Shown piece after piece: positions 1 through 5,675 of a DNA stretch of 11,278 nucleotides. The notes below the pieces were generated by a model. The model made no database searches. It saw only the letters and a program-made list of their open reading frames with translations, and was not told the origin of the DNA. This stretch comes from Clostridiales bacterium UBA3705 (GTDB lineage: Bacteria; Bacillota_A; Clostridia; Oscillospirales; Oscillospiraceae). Each line of letters starts with the position of its first letter. The first letter of the stretch is position 1. The DNA lies in contig DFIE01000062.1 in NCBI GenBank assembly GCA_002372735.1, forward strand, positions 1-11,278. Reading direction: 5' to 3'. The position numbers and the translations under genes are program-made.

Positions 1-1
1 G

Positions 2-715
2 GACGACCGCCCCGCCTTTGCCAACACGGAGCGCTTTCCCCAGGCCGCCAGGGTGGTGTGCGACAGCTTTGAAACCGCCATCCGCACCCTGGCGCCCCGG
101 CAGGAGGACTACGTCTGCGTCCTCACCCGGGGCCACCGCTGGGACGCCCAGTGCCTGCGGGCCCTGCTGGCCGGCCCCATCCCCACCTATTTGGGGATGA
201 TCGGCTCCCACCGCAGGGTGGCGGGGCTGCGGGACCGGCTGGAGGCCGAGGGCTTTGACCGGCAGGTGCTGGATTCCATCCACGCCCCCATCGGCCTGGA
301 CATCGGCGCCGTCACCCCCCAGGAGATTGCCGTGTCCATCTGCGCCCAGCTGATTCAGCACCGGCACAGTCTGCCCCGGCAGGAGGGTCTGCTGCTGCAA
401 ACCGACATCAACCGCCCGGTGCTGGAATTCCTGGCCCGGGCAGACCGGCCCAGGGCCATGCTCCTGGTGCTGGAGGCCACCGGCTCCACCCCCGCCAAGC
501 CCGGGGCCCTGATGGCGGTGGACAAGCTGGGCACCGCCCTGGGCACCATCGGCGGCGGCTGCAGCGAGGCCGAGGCCATGACCAAGGCCCGCCGGCTGAT
601 CGGCACCGGCGGCAGCCAGGTGATCACCGTGGAGATGACCGCCGACGCCGCCGCAGAGGAGGGCATGGTCTGCGGCGGCACCCTGCAGGTGCTGATTGAG
701 GACGTTTCCCCGTAG
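2..715 (+). CDS. XdhC/CoxI family molybdenum-hydroxylase maturation factor (5' truncated)
   Basis: The reading frame is open at the window edge, so the true start lies upstream; the first ATG-like codon (GTG at 53) is internal. Visible residues begin DDRPAFANTERFP, the typical start of the second half of the Rossmann domain of XdhC proteins. This is followed by the LTRGH, GMIGSHRR and HAPIGLDIGAVTPQEIAVSI motifs. After the Rossmann part, from about nucleotide 410, a second block carries ATGSTPAKPGALMAV, GTIGGGCSEAEA and GMVCGGTLQVLIE, which are hallmarks of the XdhC_CoxI domain. That domain normally lies at the N terminus. Family members bind and sulfurate molybdenum cofactor for insertion into xanthine dehydrogenase-type enzymes. 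The family call is firm, but the substrate enzyme is not visible here. The gene ends TAG at 713-715, just before a hairpin terminator. Confidence 0.9.
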   Translation, partial: DDRPAFANTERFPQAARVVCDSFETAIRTLAPRQEDYVCVLTRGHRWDAQCLRALLAGPIPTYLGMIGSHRRVAGLRDRLEAEGFDRQVLDSIHAPIGLDIGAVTPQEIAVSICAQLIQHRHSLPRQEGLLLQTDINRPVLEFLARADRPRAMLLVLEATGSTPAKPGALMAVDKLGTALGTIGGGCSEAEAMTKARRLIGTGGSQVITVEMTADAAAEEGMVCGGTLQVLIEDVSP

Positions 716-721
716 CGGCGG

Positions 722-765
722 CAAAACAGCCGCGTGCTTCCCACAGGAGGCACGCGGCTGTTTTG
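722..765. terminator. Bidirectional intrinsic terminator between convergent genes
   Basis: A perfect 16-bp stem (722-737 pairs with 750-765) encloses a 12-nt loop. The outer stem is A4 on the left and T4 on the right, so transcripts from both strands end in a GC hairpin followed by U residues. It starts 7 nt after the XdhC-family stop and abuts the stop codon of the convergent SLH lipoprotein gene at 766, so it probably serves both. Confidence 0.9.
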
Positions 766-1569
766 TTATTTGAGCTCCGCGGCAAAGTCGCGGAACAGGA
801 AGGTCACAATCTGGCCCCGGGTGCAGGTGGCATTGGGGGCAAAGCTTGTGGCGCTCATGCCGTTGGTGATGCGGCGCTCCACCGCCCAGCACATGGCCTT
901 GTAATAGAAGGCGGAGGGATCTGCGTCGGTAAAGGGGGCGTTGGTGGAAGCCGGCTCGGGGCAGCCCCTGGCACGCCAGAGGAAGGTGACCACCTGGCCC
1001 CGGGTGCAGGGCCGGTCCGGGCCGAAGAGATTGGGCCCCACGCCGTTGGTCACGGCGGTCTCCACCGCCCAGGCCACCGCCGGGGCATAGAAGGCGCCGG
1101 GGGCCACGTCCTCAAACTCCCCTGCCCCGGCAGCCGGCACGGGGGACTGCCTGGACCGCCACAGGAAGGTGACCACCTGGCCCCGGGTACAGGTCAGCGC
1201 CGGGCCGAAGGTGGTGGGGGTCATGCCGTTGGTGATGCCGTTTTCCACCGCCCACTCCACCGCCTCGGTGTAGAAGGCCCCGGGGACCAGATCCGTAAAC
1301 GCCTGCCAGGCCTCCGGCTGCCGGGCGGGCTGGGTGGCCTGCTGTGCGGCCTCGGTCTCAGGGGCGGTGGGCAGGCGGGGATCCGCGCCGTGGGCCAGGG
1401 GATTTTCCGGCTCGGGCAGGGCGGCAGGGGCCATGTCCGCCCGGGCGGCGGGGTCTGCGGCCTCGGGCAGGGCGCCGGGAGCCGAAGACGGGGCGGGCCC
1501 GGCGGCGCAGCCCGCCAGCAGGCAGACCGTCAGCGCCAGAATCAGGAAAAGTGAAAGGCCTTGTTTCAT
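766..1569 (-). CDS. SLH-domain lipoprotein (three S-layer homology repeats)
   Basis: The 267-residue protein begins with a lipoprotein signal peptide: MKQ, a hydrophobic core, and an LLAGC lipobox with Cys21 as the predicted lipidated residue. A Pro/Ala/Glu-rich spacer follows (about 22-87), then three S-layer homology repeats near 88-139, 149-200 and 211-261. Each repeat has an F-x-D...AFY...A..WAVE..ITNG core and a C-TRGQ-VTFLWR end, and the copies are spaced exactly 61 residues apart. SLH domains bind pyruvylated secondary cell-wall polymers, so the protein probably links the outer face of the membrane to the wall. The start at 1567-1569 was chosen over an upstream extension to 1662 because it yields the signal peptide and has an AGGAGG site at 1577-1582, 7 nt away. 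It is the last gene of the lipid operon, 16 nt after psd. It has no enzymatic domain. Confidence 0.88.
   Translation of the reverse strand: MKQGLSLFLILALTVCLLAGCAAGPAPSSAPGALPEAADPAARADMAPAALPEPENPLAHGADPRLPTAPETEAAQQATQPARQPEAWQAFTDLVPGAFYTEAVEWAVENGITNGMTPTTFGPALTCTRGQVVTFLWRSRQSPVPAAGAGEFEDVAPGAFYAPAVAWAVETAVTNGVGPNLFGPDRPCTRGQVVTFLWRARGCPEPASTNAPFTDADPSAFYYKAMCWAVERRITNGMSATSFAPNATCTRGQIVTFLFRDFAAELK
797..1193 (-). repeat. Three direct DNA repeats with a 183-bp period inside the SLH gene
   Basis: A 31-nt block occurs at 797-827, 980-1010 and 1163-1193. The second and third copies differ at one base; the first differs from them at a few. The copies are exactly 183 bp (61 codons) apart and encode the C-TRGQ-VTFL core of the SLH repeats. 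This is coding repetition from domain duplication, not a mobile repeat. Confidence 0.85.
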
Positions 1570-1585
1570 CGTGTTTCCTCCTGTG

Positions 1586-2407
1586 TCAGTGGGGCAGGCA
1601 GTCCCCCAGGCACATGCCCATCCGGACCGGGAGCTCCCGGCCGGTATCCAGGGCCGCGGCATAGTCCGGCAGCAGCCGGACCCGGTCCTTCTCCAGCAGC
1701 ACCAGGATGGTGCTGCCGCCGTAGAGGAACCGGCCCTTTTCCTGGCCCCGGCGGATCAGCCCGGGGCCGTGGTCGTTTTGAATGCGGCCCACCAGCATGG
1801 CCCCCACCTCCACCTGGAGGACGGGGCCCAGGGTTTTGGTCTGCAGCAGGGTGTACTCCCGGCAGTTTTCCGTAAACACCGGCACCTGGGCCAGGGCCAC
1901 GGGGCGCACGGTATGGAGCTTGCCCGGCAGGAAGAAGTTCTCTCCCTTGCGGCCGTCGTCCAGATAGCAGTAGCGGTGATAGTCGTCCACGCACAGGCGG
2001 AACACCAGGCACAGCCCGCCCTCATAGCGCCGGGCCAGGGGCGCGTCCTGCAGCAGGCCGGAGATTGTGTACCGGCTCTGCTTCACCGGCAGAACCGTGT
2101 CGTCCCGGATGGTATAAAGACTCAGCCTGCCGTCACAGGGGGCCATGAGCCCGGCAGGGGCCATGGGCCGGAGCTCCGGCTTGATGCGCCGGGTAAAGCA
2201 GGCGTTGAAGCTGGGAAACTCCCGGTCCAGGTACTGGTCCAGGTCGATCCGGTTTTTGCGCAGGAAGGGGCGGATCAGAGGCCGGGACAGGCCGCTGTCT
2301 AAAAACCACCCCGCCGCCTTGGACAGCGGGCGGCTCACCAGCGGCCGCAGCAGCAGCCGGCCAAAGGGCGTGCCGTAGAGAAAGCCCAGGAGCTTTTCCT
2401 CTGCCAT
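1586..2407 (-). CDS. psd: Phosphatidylserine decarboxylase
   Basis: This 273-residue enzyme converts phosphatidylserine to phosphatidylethanolamine at the membrane with a pyruvoyl group made by self-cleavage. The cleavage motif is YGGST at residues 229-233: Ser232 would become the pyruvoyl and cleavage would fall between Gly231 and Ser232. Upstream are CDGRLS (Asp92, the expected protease Asp) and DDYHRYCY (His144). The second histidine that E. coli has three residues after this one is Cys here. The length suits a bacterial PSD proenzyme. The start lies 6 nt after the pssA stop with no convincing Shine-Dalgarno, so translation is probably coupled to pssA. The adjacent pssA makes its substrate, which supports the call. 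Confidence 0.95.
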   Translation of the reverse strand: MAEEKLLGFLYGTPFGRLLLRPLVSRPLSKAAGWFLDSGLSRPLIRPFLRKNRIDLDQYLDREFPSFNACFTRRIKPELRPMAPAGLMAPCDGRLSLYTIRDDTVLPVKQSRYTISGLLQDAPLARRYEGGLCLVFRLCVDDYHRYCYLDDGRKGENFFLPGKLHTVRPVALAQVPVFTENCREYTLLQTKTLGPVLQVEVGAMLVGRIQNDHGPGLIRRGQEKGRFLYGGSTILVLLEKDRVRLLPDYAAALDTGRELPVRMGMCLGDCLPH

Positions 2408-2413
2408 GGCCGC

Positions 2414-3082
2414 TTACCGGTTGATGAGCATGGTAAGGTTGACGATCAGAAACTCCGCCGCACCGATGCCGATCATAATGAGAATGCCCCGCAGGCCGGG
2501 CTTGCCGATGCGGATTCTGGAGATGAACAGCAGGCCCGTGAGCAGCGCCACACCGAAGTATACCGGGGTGATGTCGGAGTGGGTCAGGTGCTGAATCAGC
2601 AGCACCGTGGGGAAAATGAGGCTGGCGGAGGTCACCGGCAGGCCGATGTAGGTCTTGCGGGCGCCCTTTTCGGTCTTTTGCCGCTCCTCCTCGGTGACGT
2701 TGAAGTAGGCCAGGCGGATCATGGCAGCCAGCAGATACACCAGCATCACCCCGCTCAGGGCCCAGAGCACCGGGTTGGCGGTTTTGGTCAGCAGCTCAGA
2801 CCGGCGGATCAGGGCCGCGCCGATACACATGGGCAGCACGCCGAAGGCCACCAGGTCGGTAAGGGAGTCGATCTGGATGCCGAAGTTCTTCTCGGTGTCG
2901 GTGCGGTTCTTTTTGGTTCTGGCCACCCGGCCGTCAAAGGCGTCCAGCAGGCCGCAGAACAGCAGAAAGGTCATGCCCCAGTAGGGATGTCCGTCCCCGT
3001 TCAGGGCGATGAGAATGCCCGTGCCCGCAGACAGCAGGGACAGATAGGTGAGAATCACCGTGTAGTCATAAAAGCCGATCAT
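2414..3082 (-). CDS. pssA: CDP-diacylglycerol--serine O-phosphatidyltransferase
   Basis: This 222-residue multi-pass membrane enzyme joins CDP-diacylglycerol and serine to give phosphatidylserine and CMP. It carries the CDP-alcohol phosphotransferase signature: Asp47 and Asp50-Gly51, Ala54-Arg55, then Gly68, Asp72 and Asp76 in GIQIDSLTDLVAFG. The spacing between the AR and G elements is slightly long, as I recall for clostridial PssA. About six hydrophobic segments follow one another, and the IRLAYFNV segment is also typical. The start at 3080-3082 was chosen over a long upstream extension because the upstream part is a frame shadow of the preceding gene. A GAGGAG site lies 9 nt upstream. The gene overlaps the preceding one by 4 nt (ATGA) and is followed 6 nt later by psd. 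Confidence 0.95.
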   Translation of the reverse strand: MIGFYDYTVILTYLSLLSAGTGILIALNGDGHPYWGMTFLLFCGLLDAFDGRVARTKKNRTDTEKNFGIQIDSLTDLVAFGVLPMCIGAALIRRSELLTKTANPVLWALSGVMLVYLLAAMIRLAYFNVTEEERQKTEKGARKTYIGLPVTSASLIFPTVLLIQHLTHSDITPVYFGVALLTGLLFISRIRIGKPGLRGILIMIGIGAAEFLIVNLTMLINR

Positions 3083-4143
3083 TTTTTCTCTCTCCTCAGG
3101 CGCAGTAGGGCGGATTTGCACAGCACAATCACGCCGCAGATAATAATGCAGAAGTAAAACGAAGTGGTGCGGGCCAGCAGCTCCAGGTTGGCGGCCTGGT
3201 CCGGGGTCATCAGGCTGGAGAACACGTCCAACATCAGGTAGTCCGTCACGCCCATGGCCCCGGGGATGGGGATGAAGTTGGCGCCCACCACCACCTCGCT
3301 CTGCATGGCAAACAGGTCCAGGGCGTGGCGGCCCTGGCCGTGCTGGGCCAGATAGCAGAACACGGTAACGGCGATCTGGCAGGTGCGGTGCAGAATATTC
3401 AGCACCAGGGCCTTGGCCAGCATCTTGCTCTTGCCCTTCAGCATGGCGGTGCACCGGTCATAGCGGTCCATTGACTCCATCAGCCGCTCTCTGCGCCGCT
3501 GGGGGTTGCGCAGCAGGCGCAGCCTGGTCAGCACCCGGAGGGCCCAGTCCACCAGCTTGCGCATCAGCTCTTTCTTCCAGAGCAGGGTCACATACAGGGC
3601 CGTGAGCCCCAGCTGCACCGCGCAGCCGATGAGGATCATCACCCGGGACAGCGTACTGAAGCGCAAAAAGGTCCCCGGCCGCAGAGCCAGGCACACCAGG
3701 CCGATGATGACGATGGACACCGTGTACAGCGCCAGGTTGGCCAGCAGCGTCACGGTGCTGACGATGCCGGAGACACCGTCCTTCATCATAAAGTAGCCCG
3801 CCGCCGGCTGGCCGCCGGTGGCCGAGGGGGTGATGGCGGAAAAATACAGGTCTGCCGCCGTGTAGGACAGGCCCTGCAGCGGGCTGCGGCGATAGCCGAA
3901 CTCCCGCAGAATGCACAGGATGGACGCCGCCCCAAAGCAGATGTAGAGCAGCATGGAGACAACGCCCGCGGCCAGCCACCAGGGGTTGCTGCCGGCCACA
4001 TAGTCCATAAACCGGGCCACAGAGAAATGCTTGTTCTGGGAGGCCACCGTCCAGATGGTGGCGGCGGCAATCAGCAGAAACAGCAGTGTCCAAAGCCCGC
4101 GGCGCTTGCCCCCCATGGCAGGGTTGGGATTGGTTTGTTTCAT
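3079..4143 (-). CDS. LPG-synthase-TM / UPF0104 family flippase-like membrane protein
   Basis: The 354-residue protein has about eight hydrophobic segments and the two signature motifs of the lysylphosphatidylglycerol-synthase transmembrane family: SAITPSATGGQPAAGY at 102-117 and PIPGAMGVTDY at 292-302. In MprF this module flips aminoacyl-phosphatidylglycerol; stand-alone relatives are thought to move lipids or lipid-linked sugars. There is no aminoacyl-transferase domain, so it is not a complete MprF. A basic loop (about 205-245, RRRERLMESMDRYDR) probably faces the cytoplasm. The gene overlaps both neighbours by 4 nt (ATGA at 4140-4143 and 3079-3082), which implies strict co-translation with the PAP2 and pssA genes. 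Its Shine-Dalgarno is weak, consistent with coupling. The lipid cargo is unknown; PE or its precursor is an inference from context. Confidence 0.85.
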   Translation of the reverse strand: MKQTNPNPAMGGKRRGLWTLLFLLIAAATIWTVASQNKHFSVARFMDYVAGSNPWWLAAGVVSMLLYICFGAASILCILREFGYRRSPLQGLSYTAADLYFSAITPSATGGQPAAGYFMMKDGVSGIVSTVTLLANLALYTVSIVIIGLVCLALRPGTFLRFSTLSRVMILIGCAVQLGLTALYVTLLWKKELMRKLVDWALRVLTRLRLLRNPQRRRERLMESMDRYDRCTAMLKGKSKMLAKALVLNILHRTCQIAVTVFCYLAQHGQGRHALDLFAMQSEVVVGANFIPIPGAMGVTDYLMLDVFSSLMTPDQAANLELLARTTSFYFCIIICGVIVLCKSALLRLRREKK

Positions 4144-4802
4144 AAATCAGTTTCGTCCTTTGTTTCATGGTCCAGCCGGGCGAAGACGCGGTGGGCGCCC
4201 AGCCGGCGGCCCAGCCACTGGCCCAGCTCCGCCACAGCCACGCCGCCCAGCACGTCGGGCCAGATGTGCTGCTTTACCAGCAGCACCGCGGCAAACACCA
4301 GCAGGGTAAACACCAGCTGCAGCCAGGCATACCAGCGGGGCATCCGTTTGAGCCCCACGGAATAGCGGAACACCTGCCAGCTCTCCTGGCAGTGCAGGGA
4401 GGGGAAGAGATTCACCGGCGTATCCATGGCATAGATCAGCCCCAGCAGCCAGGCCCCGGGGCCGGGGGCCGGCGCAGGCCGGTCCATCACCGTGGGCCAG
4501 AGCAGAAAGATGGCCAGGGCAATGAGCTTGGCGATGATTTCGCCGGACAGGACCCGGTAGCAGCGCTCCCGGCTGTCGCGGGCGATGATGATATAGCCCA
4601 GGCCCCACTGGAGAAAGGCCAGCACATAGATATAGATAAACACCGGCACCTGGGGGATCAGGGGATCCAGGGCGGTTTGCAGCTTGTGGTAATGCAGCAC
4701 CGGCATCAGCAACTTGGGCCCGTAGTACACCACACAGTTGATACCCAGGGTGATGAGCAGGGGTTTTCTTGCGTATTTGGGAATCAGTTGTCCCAGGGTC
4801 AT
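4140..4802 (-). CDS. PAP2-superfamily membrane phosphatase or lipid headgroup transferase
   Basis: The 220-residue protein has about six membrane segments. The conserved parts are NLFPSLHC (His137), equivalent to PAP2 motif 2, and LLVKQHIWPDVLGG (His179 and Asp183), equivalent to motif 3. The usual first motif, K-x6-RP, is not evident. This pattern (two histidines and an Asp, motif 1 absent) resembles the Aur1/sphingomyelin-synthase branch, whose members transfer phospho-headgroups between lipids, as well as simple PAP2 phosphatases. Either it dephosphorylates phosphatidic acid-type lipids or it transfers a headgroup. Its operon with pssA and psd makes PS or PE a plausible substrate, but that is inference. 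It is the first gene of the operon: the ATG at 4800-4802 has GGAGGG 7 nt upstream and lies about 22 nt from the predicted transcription start. Confidence 0.83.
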   Translation of the reverse strand: MTLGQLIPKYARKPLLITLGINCVVYYGPKLLMPVLHYHKLQTALDPLIPQVPVFIYIYVLAFLQWGLGYIIIARDSRERCYRVLSGEIIAKLIALAIFLLWPTVMDRPAPAPGPGAWLLGLIYAMDTPVNLFPSLHCQESWQVFRYSVGLKRMPRWYAWLQLVFTLLVFAAVLLVKQHIWPDVLGGVAVAELGQWLGRRLGAHRVFARLDHETKDETDL

Positions 4803-4831
4803 GACTTCACCCTCCGTAGCGGAATGGGTGT

Positions 4832-4860
4832 ATTATACTTCATTTTGCGTCAAAGCACAA
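4832..4860 (-). promoter_or_regulatory. Sigma-A promoter of the lipid operon
   Basis: On the minus strand the -35 TTGTGC (4860-4855) and a perfect -10 TATAAT (4837-4832) are separated by exactly 17 nt. Transcription should begin near 4825, giving a leader of about 22 nt before the PAP2-family gene. It would drive all five genes down to the terminator at 722-765. Confidence 0.8.
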
Positions 4861-4899
4861 GAGATTTCAGGGCATTTTAAGCCCGAATTCATAACTTTT

Positions 4900-5508
4900 C
4901 TATGCCAGAACCCGGGCCCGGGCAAACTTGCTGCGGGGCTCGGTCTCCAGGCCGAAGCGGAGCATCAGCTCCATGGCCAGCTGCTGCACGGGCTCGGCCG
5001 GGCCGGACTTCAGCTCCAGCTCCAGCTCGCACAGGGGGATTTGGGTTTGTACCCCGCACAGCCGGCCATAATCCAGCGCCAGCTCGCAGGTGCAGCCCGC
5101 CCGGGGCGCCAGCAGCACCGCCCGGCGGGTGAACTCCGCCCCGCACACCGGGGCAATCCCCTGCTCTGCCGCCCGGGCCACCAGCTCCGGCGCCCCCAGC
5201 GCCAGCAGGGTCTGCAGGGCTTCGGCAGGTTCGGCTGCGGCGCACTCGTACTCCCGGCGGAGCTTTCCGTCCGGCTGCCCGGCCAGTGGGGCCTTGCAGC
5301 AGACAATGCTCTGCCCGTTTTCCAGCCGGCGGCGCAGGGAGACCCGGGCCCTGCCCAGCAGCCGGTCAGCGGTGTCATAGTAGGTGGAGCGCATCTCCAG
5401 CAGCCGGGGCGGGGCGCAGGCCAGAGCCCCCAGGGCGGGATCCTCCCAGATGCGGAGAAGCTGTGCCTCATCCTCCAGCCGGAGCTTCCATTCCAGTTCT
5501 GTTGCCAT
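4900..5508 (-). CDS. CYTH-domain (triphosphate tunnel metalloenzyme) protein
   Basis: The 202-residue protein starts MATELEWKL, giving the E-x-E-x-K signature of CYTH proteins (Glu4, Glu6, Lys8). Further family features are STYYDT (about 41-46), the basic strand SLRRR (57-61), the acidic strand CELELELK (160-167) and SKFAR near the C terminus. These alternate charged residues to line a tunnel that binds inorganic or nucleoside triphosphates with metal. Members are mostly tripolyphosphatases or thiamine-triphosphatases; class IV adenylate cyclases are a less likely alternative. The start at 5506-5508 was preferred over a 22-residue extension because GGAGG lies 7 nt upstream and the extension would begin upstream of the predicted -10. 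It is monocistronic by promoter position, though read-through into the lipid operon is possible since I see no strong terminator after it. Confidence 0.88.
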   Translation of the reverse strand: MATELEWKLRLEDEAQLLRIWEDPALGALACAPPRLLEMRSTYYDTADRLLGRARVSLRRRLENGQSIVCCKAPLAGQPDGKLRREYECAAAEPAEALQTLLALGAPELVARAAEQGIAPVCGAEFTRRAVLLAPRAGCTCELALDYGRLCGVQTQIPLCELELELKSGPAEPVQQLAMELMLRFGLETEPRSKFARARVLA

Positions 5509-5521
5509 GGCCTTTCCTCCC

Positions 5522-5541
5522 CGGGGCAGACCCCGTTTTTT
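5522..5541 (+). terminator. Possible short plus-strand terminator in the CYTH leader
   Basis: A 5-bp GC stem (5522-5526 with 5531-5535) with a 4-nt loop is followed on the plus strand by six T residues (5536-5541). No plus-strand gene lies upstream, so if real it would stop antisense transcripts before spoIIE. In the CYTH mRNA the same bases could form a hairpin next to the ribosome binding site (5516-5520). Confidence 0.35.
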
Positions 5542-5545
5542 GTCT

Positions 5546-5574
5546 ATTATACTATTGTTTTGCCCTGCTGGCAA
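5546..5574 (-). promoter_or_regulatory. Sigma-A promoter of the CYTH gene
   Basis: On the minus strand the -35 TTGCCA (5574-5569; 5 of 6 consensus bases) and a perfect -10 TATAAT (5551-5546) are separated by exactly 17 nt. The predicted start is near 5539, about 30 nt before the ATG. It is divergent from spoIIE. Confidence 0.82.
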
Positions 5575-5610
5575 GAATATTTTTTCCCGGCATTTCCCCG
5601 GTTATTTCCC

Positions 5611-5626
5611 GACACAAATTTTTGTC
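5611..5626. promoter_or_regulatory. Inverted repeat upstream of spoIIE, possible operator
   Basis: GACACAAATTTTTGTC is a 16-bp inverted repeat with a single mismatched pair (C5615/T5622). It overlaps the likely -35 of spoIIE. Both half-sites end in TTTGTC-like sequence, loosely resembling the first half of a Spo0A box, but the diagnostic CGAA part is absent. Which regulator binds it, if any, is unknown. Confidence 0.4.
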
Positions 5627-5650
5627 TGCCTGGGGTACCATTTGGGTAAT
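5622..5650 (+). promoter_or_regulatory. Candidate spoIIE promoter
   Basis: The elements are -35 TTGTCT (5622-5627) and -10 GGTAAT (5645-5650) with a 17-nt spacer. Each matches consensus at four of six positions. A weak core promoter needing an activator would fit spoIIE, which in Bacillus depends on Spo0A~P. The spacing differs from the long-spacer Bacillus spoIIE promoter. Confidence 0.4.
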
Positions 5651-5675
5651 CGTATCACACAGGAGATGAAGCCCA

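Noticed and set aside
797..1193. Regularly spaced repeats as a CRISPR array
   Set aside because: There are only three copies with 152-nt gaps, lying in frame in a gene and encoding SLH repeats.
1570..1662. N-terminal extension of the SLH lipoprotein gene
   Set aside because: It overlaps the end of psd, removes the signal peptide from the N terminus and ignores the AGGAGG at 1577-1582.
1334..2302. Plus-strand open frame of 322 codons opposite psd and the SLH gene
   Set aside because: It is antisense to two confidently identified genes and its composition is that of a shadow frame.
3083..3454. 124-residue N-terminal extension of PssA
   Set aside because: The extension is a Pro/Gly/Arg-rich shadow of the flippase-like gene in another frame; PssA of normal length begins at 3082 with a good ribosome binding site.
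4870..4884. Hairpin GGGC-7 nt-GCCC after the CYTH stop codon
   Set aside because: The stem is only 4 bp with no T tract on the minus strand, so it is not a credible terminator.
5509..5574. 22-residue N-terminal extension of the CYTH protein
   Set aside because: It would start upstream of the predicted -10 box and transcription start, while MATELEWKL has a GGAGG site 7 nt upstream.
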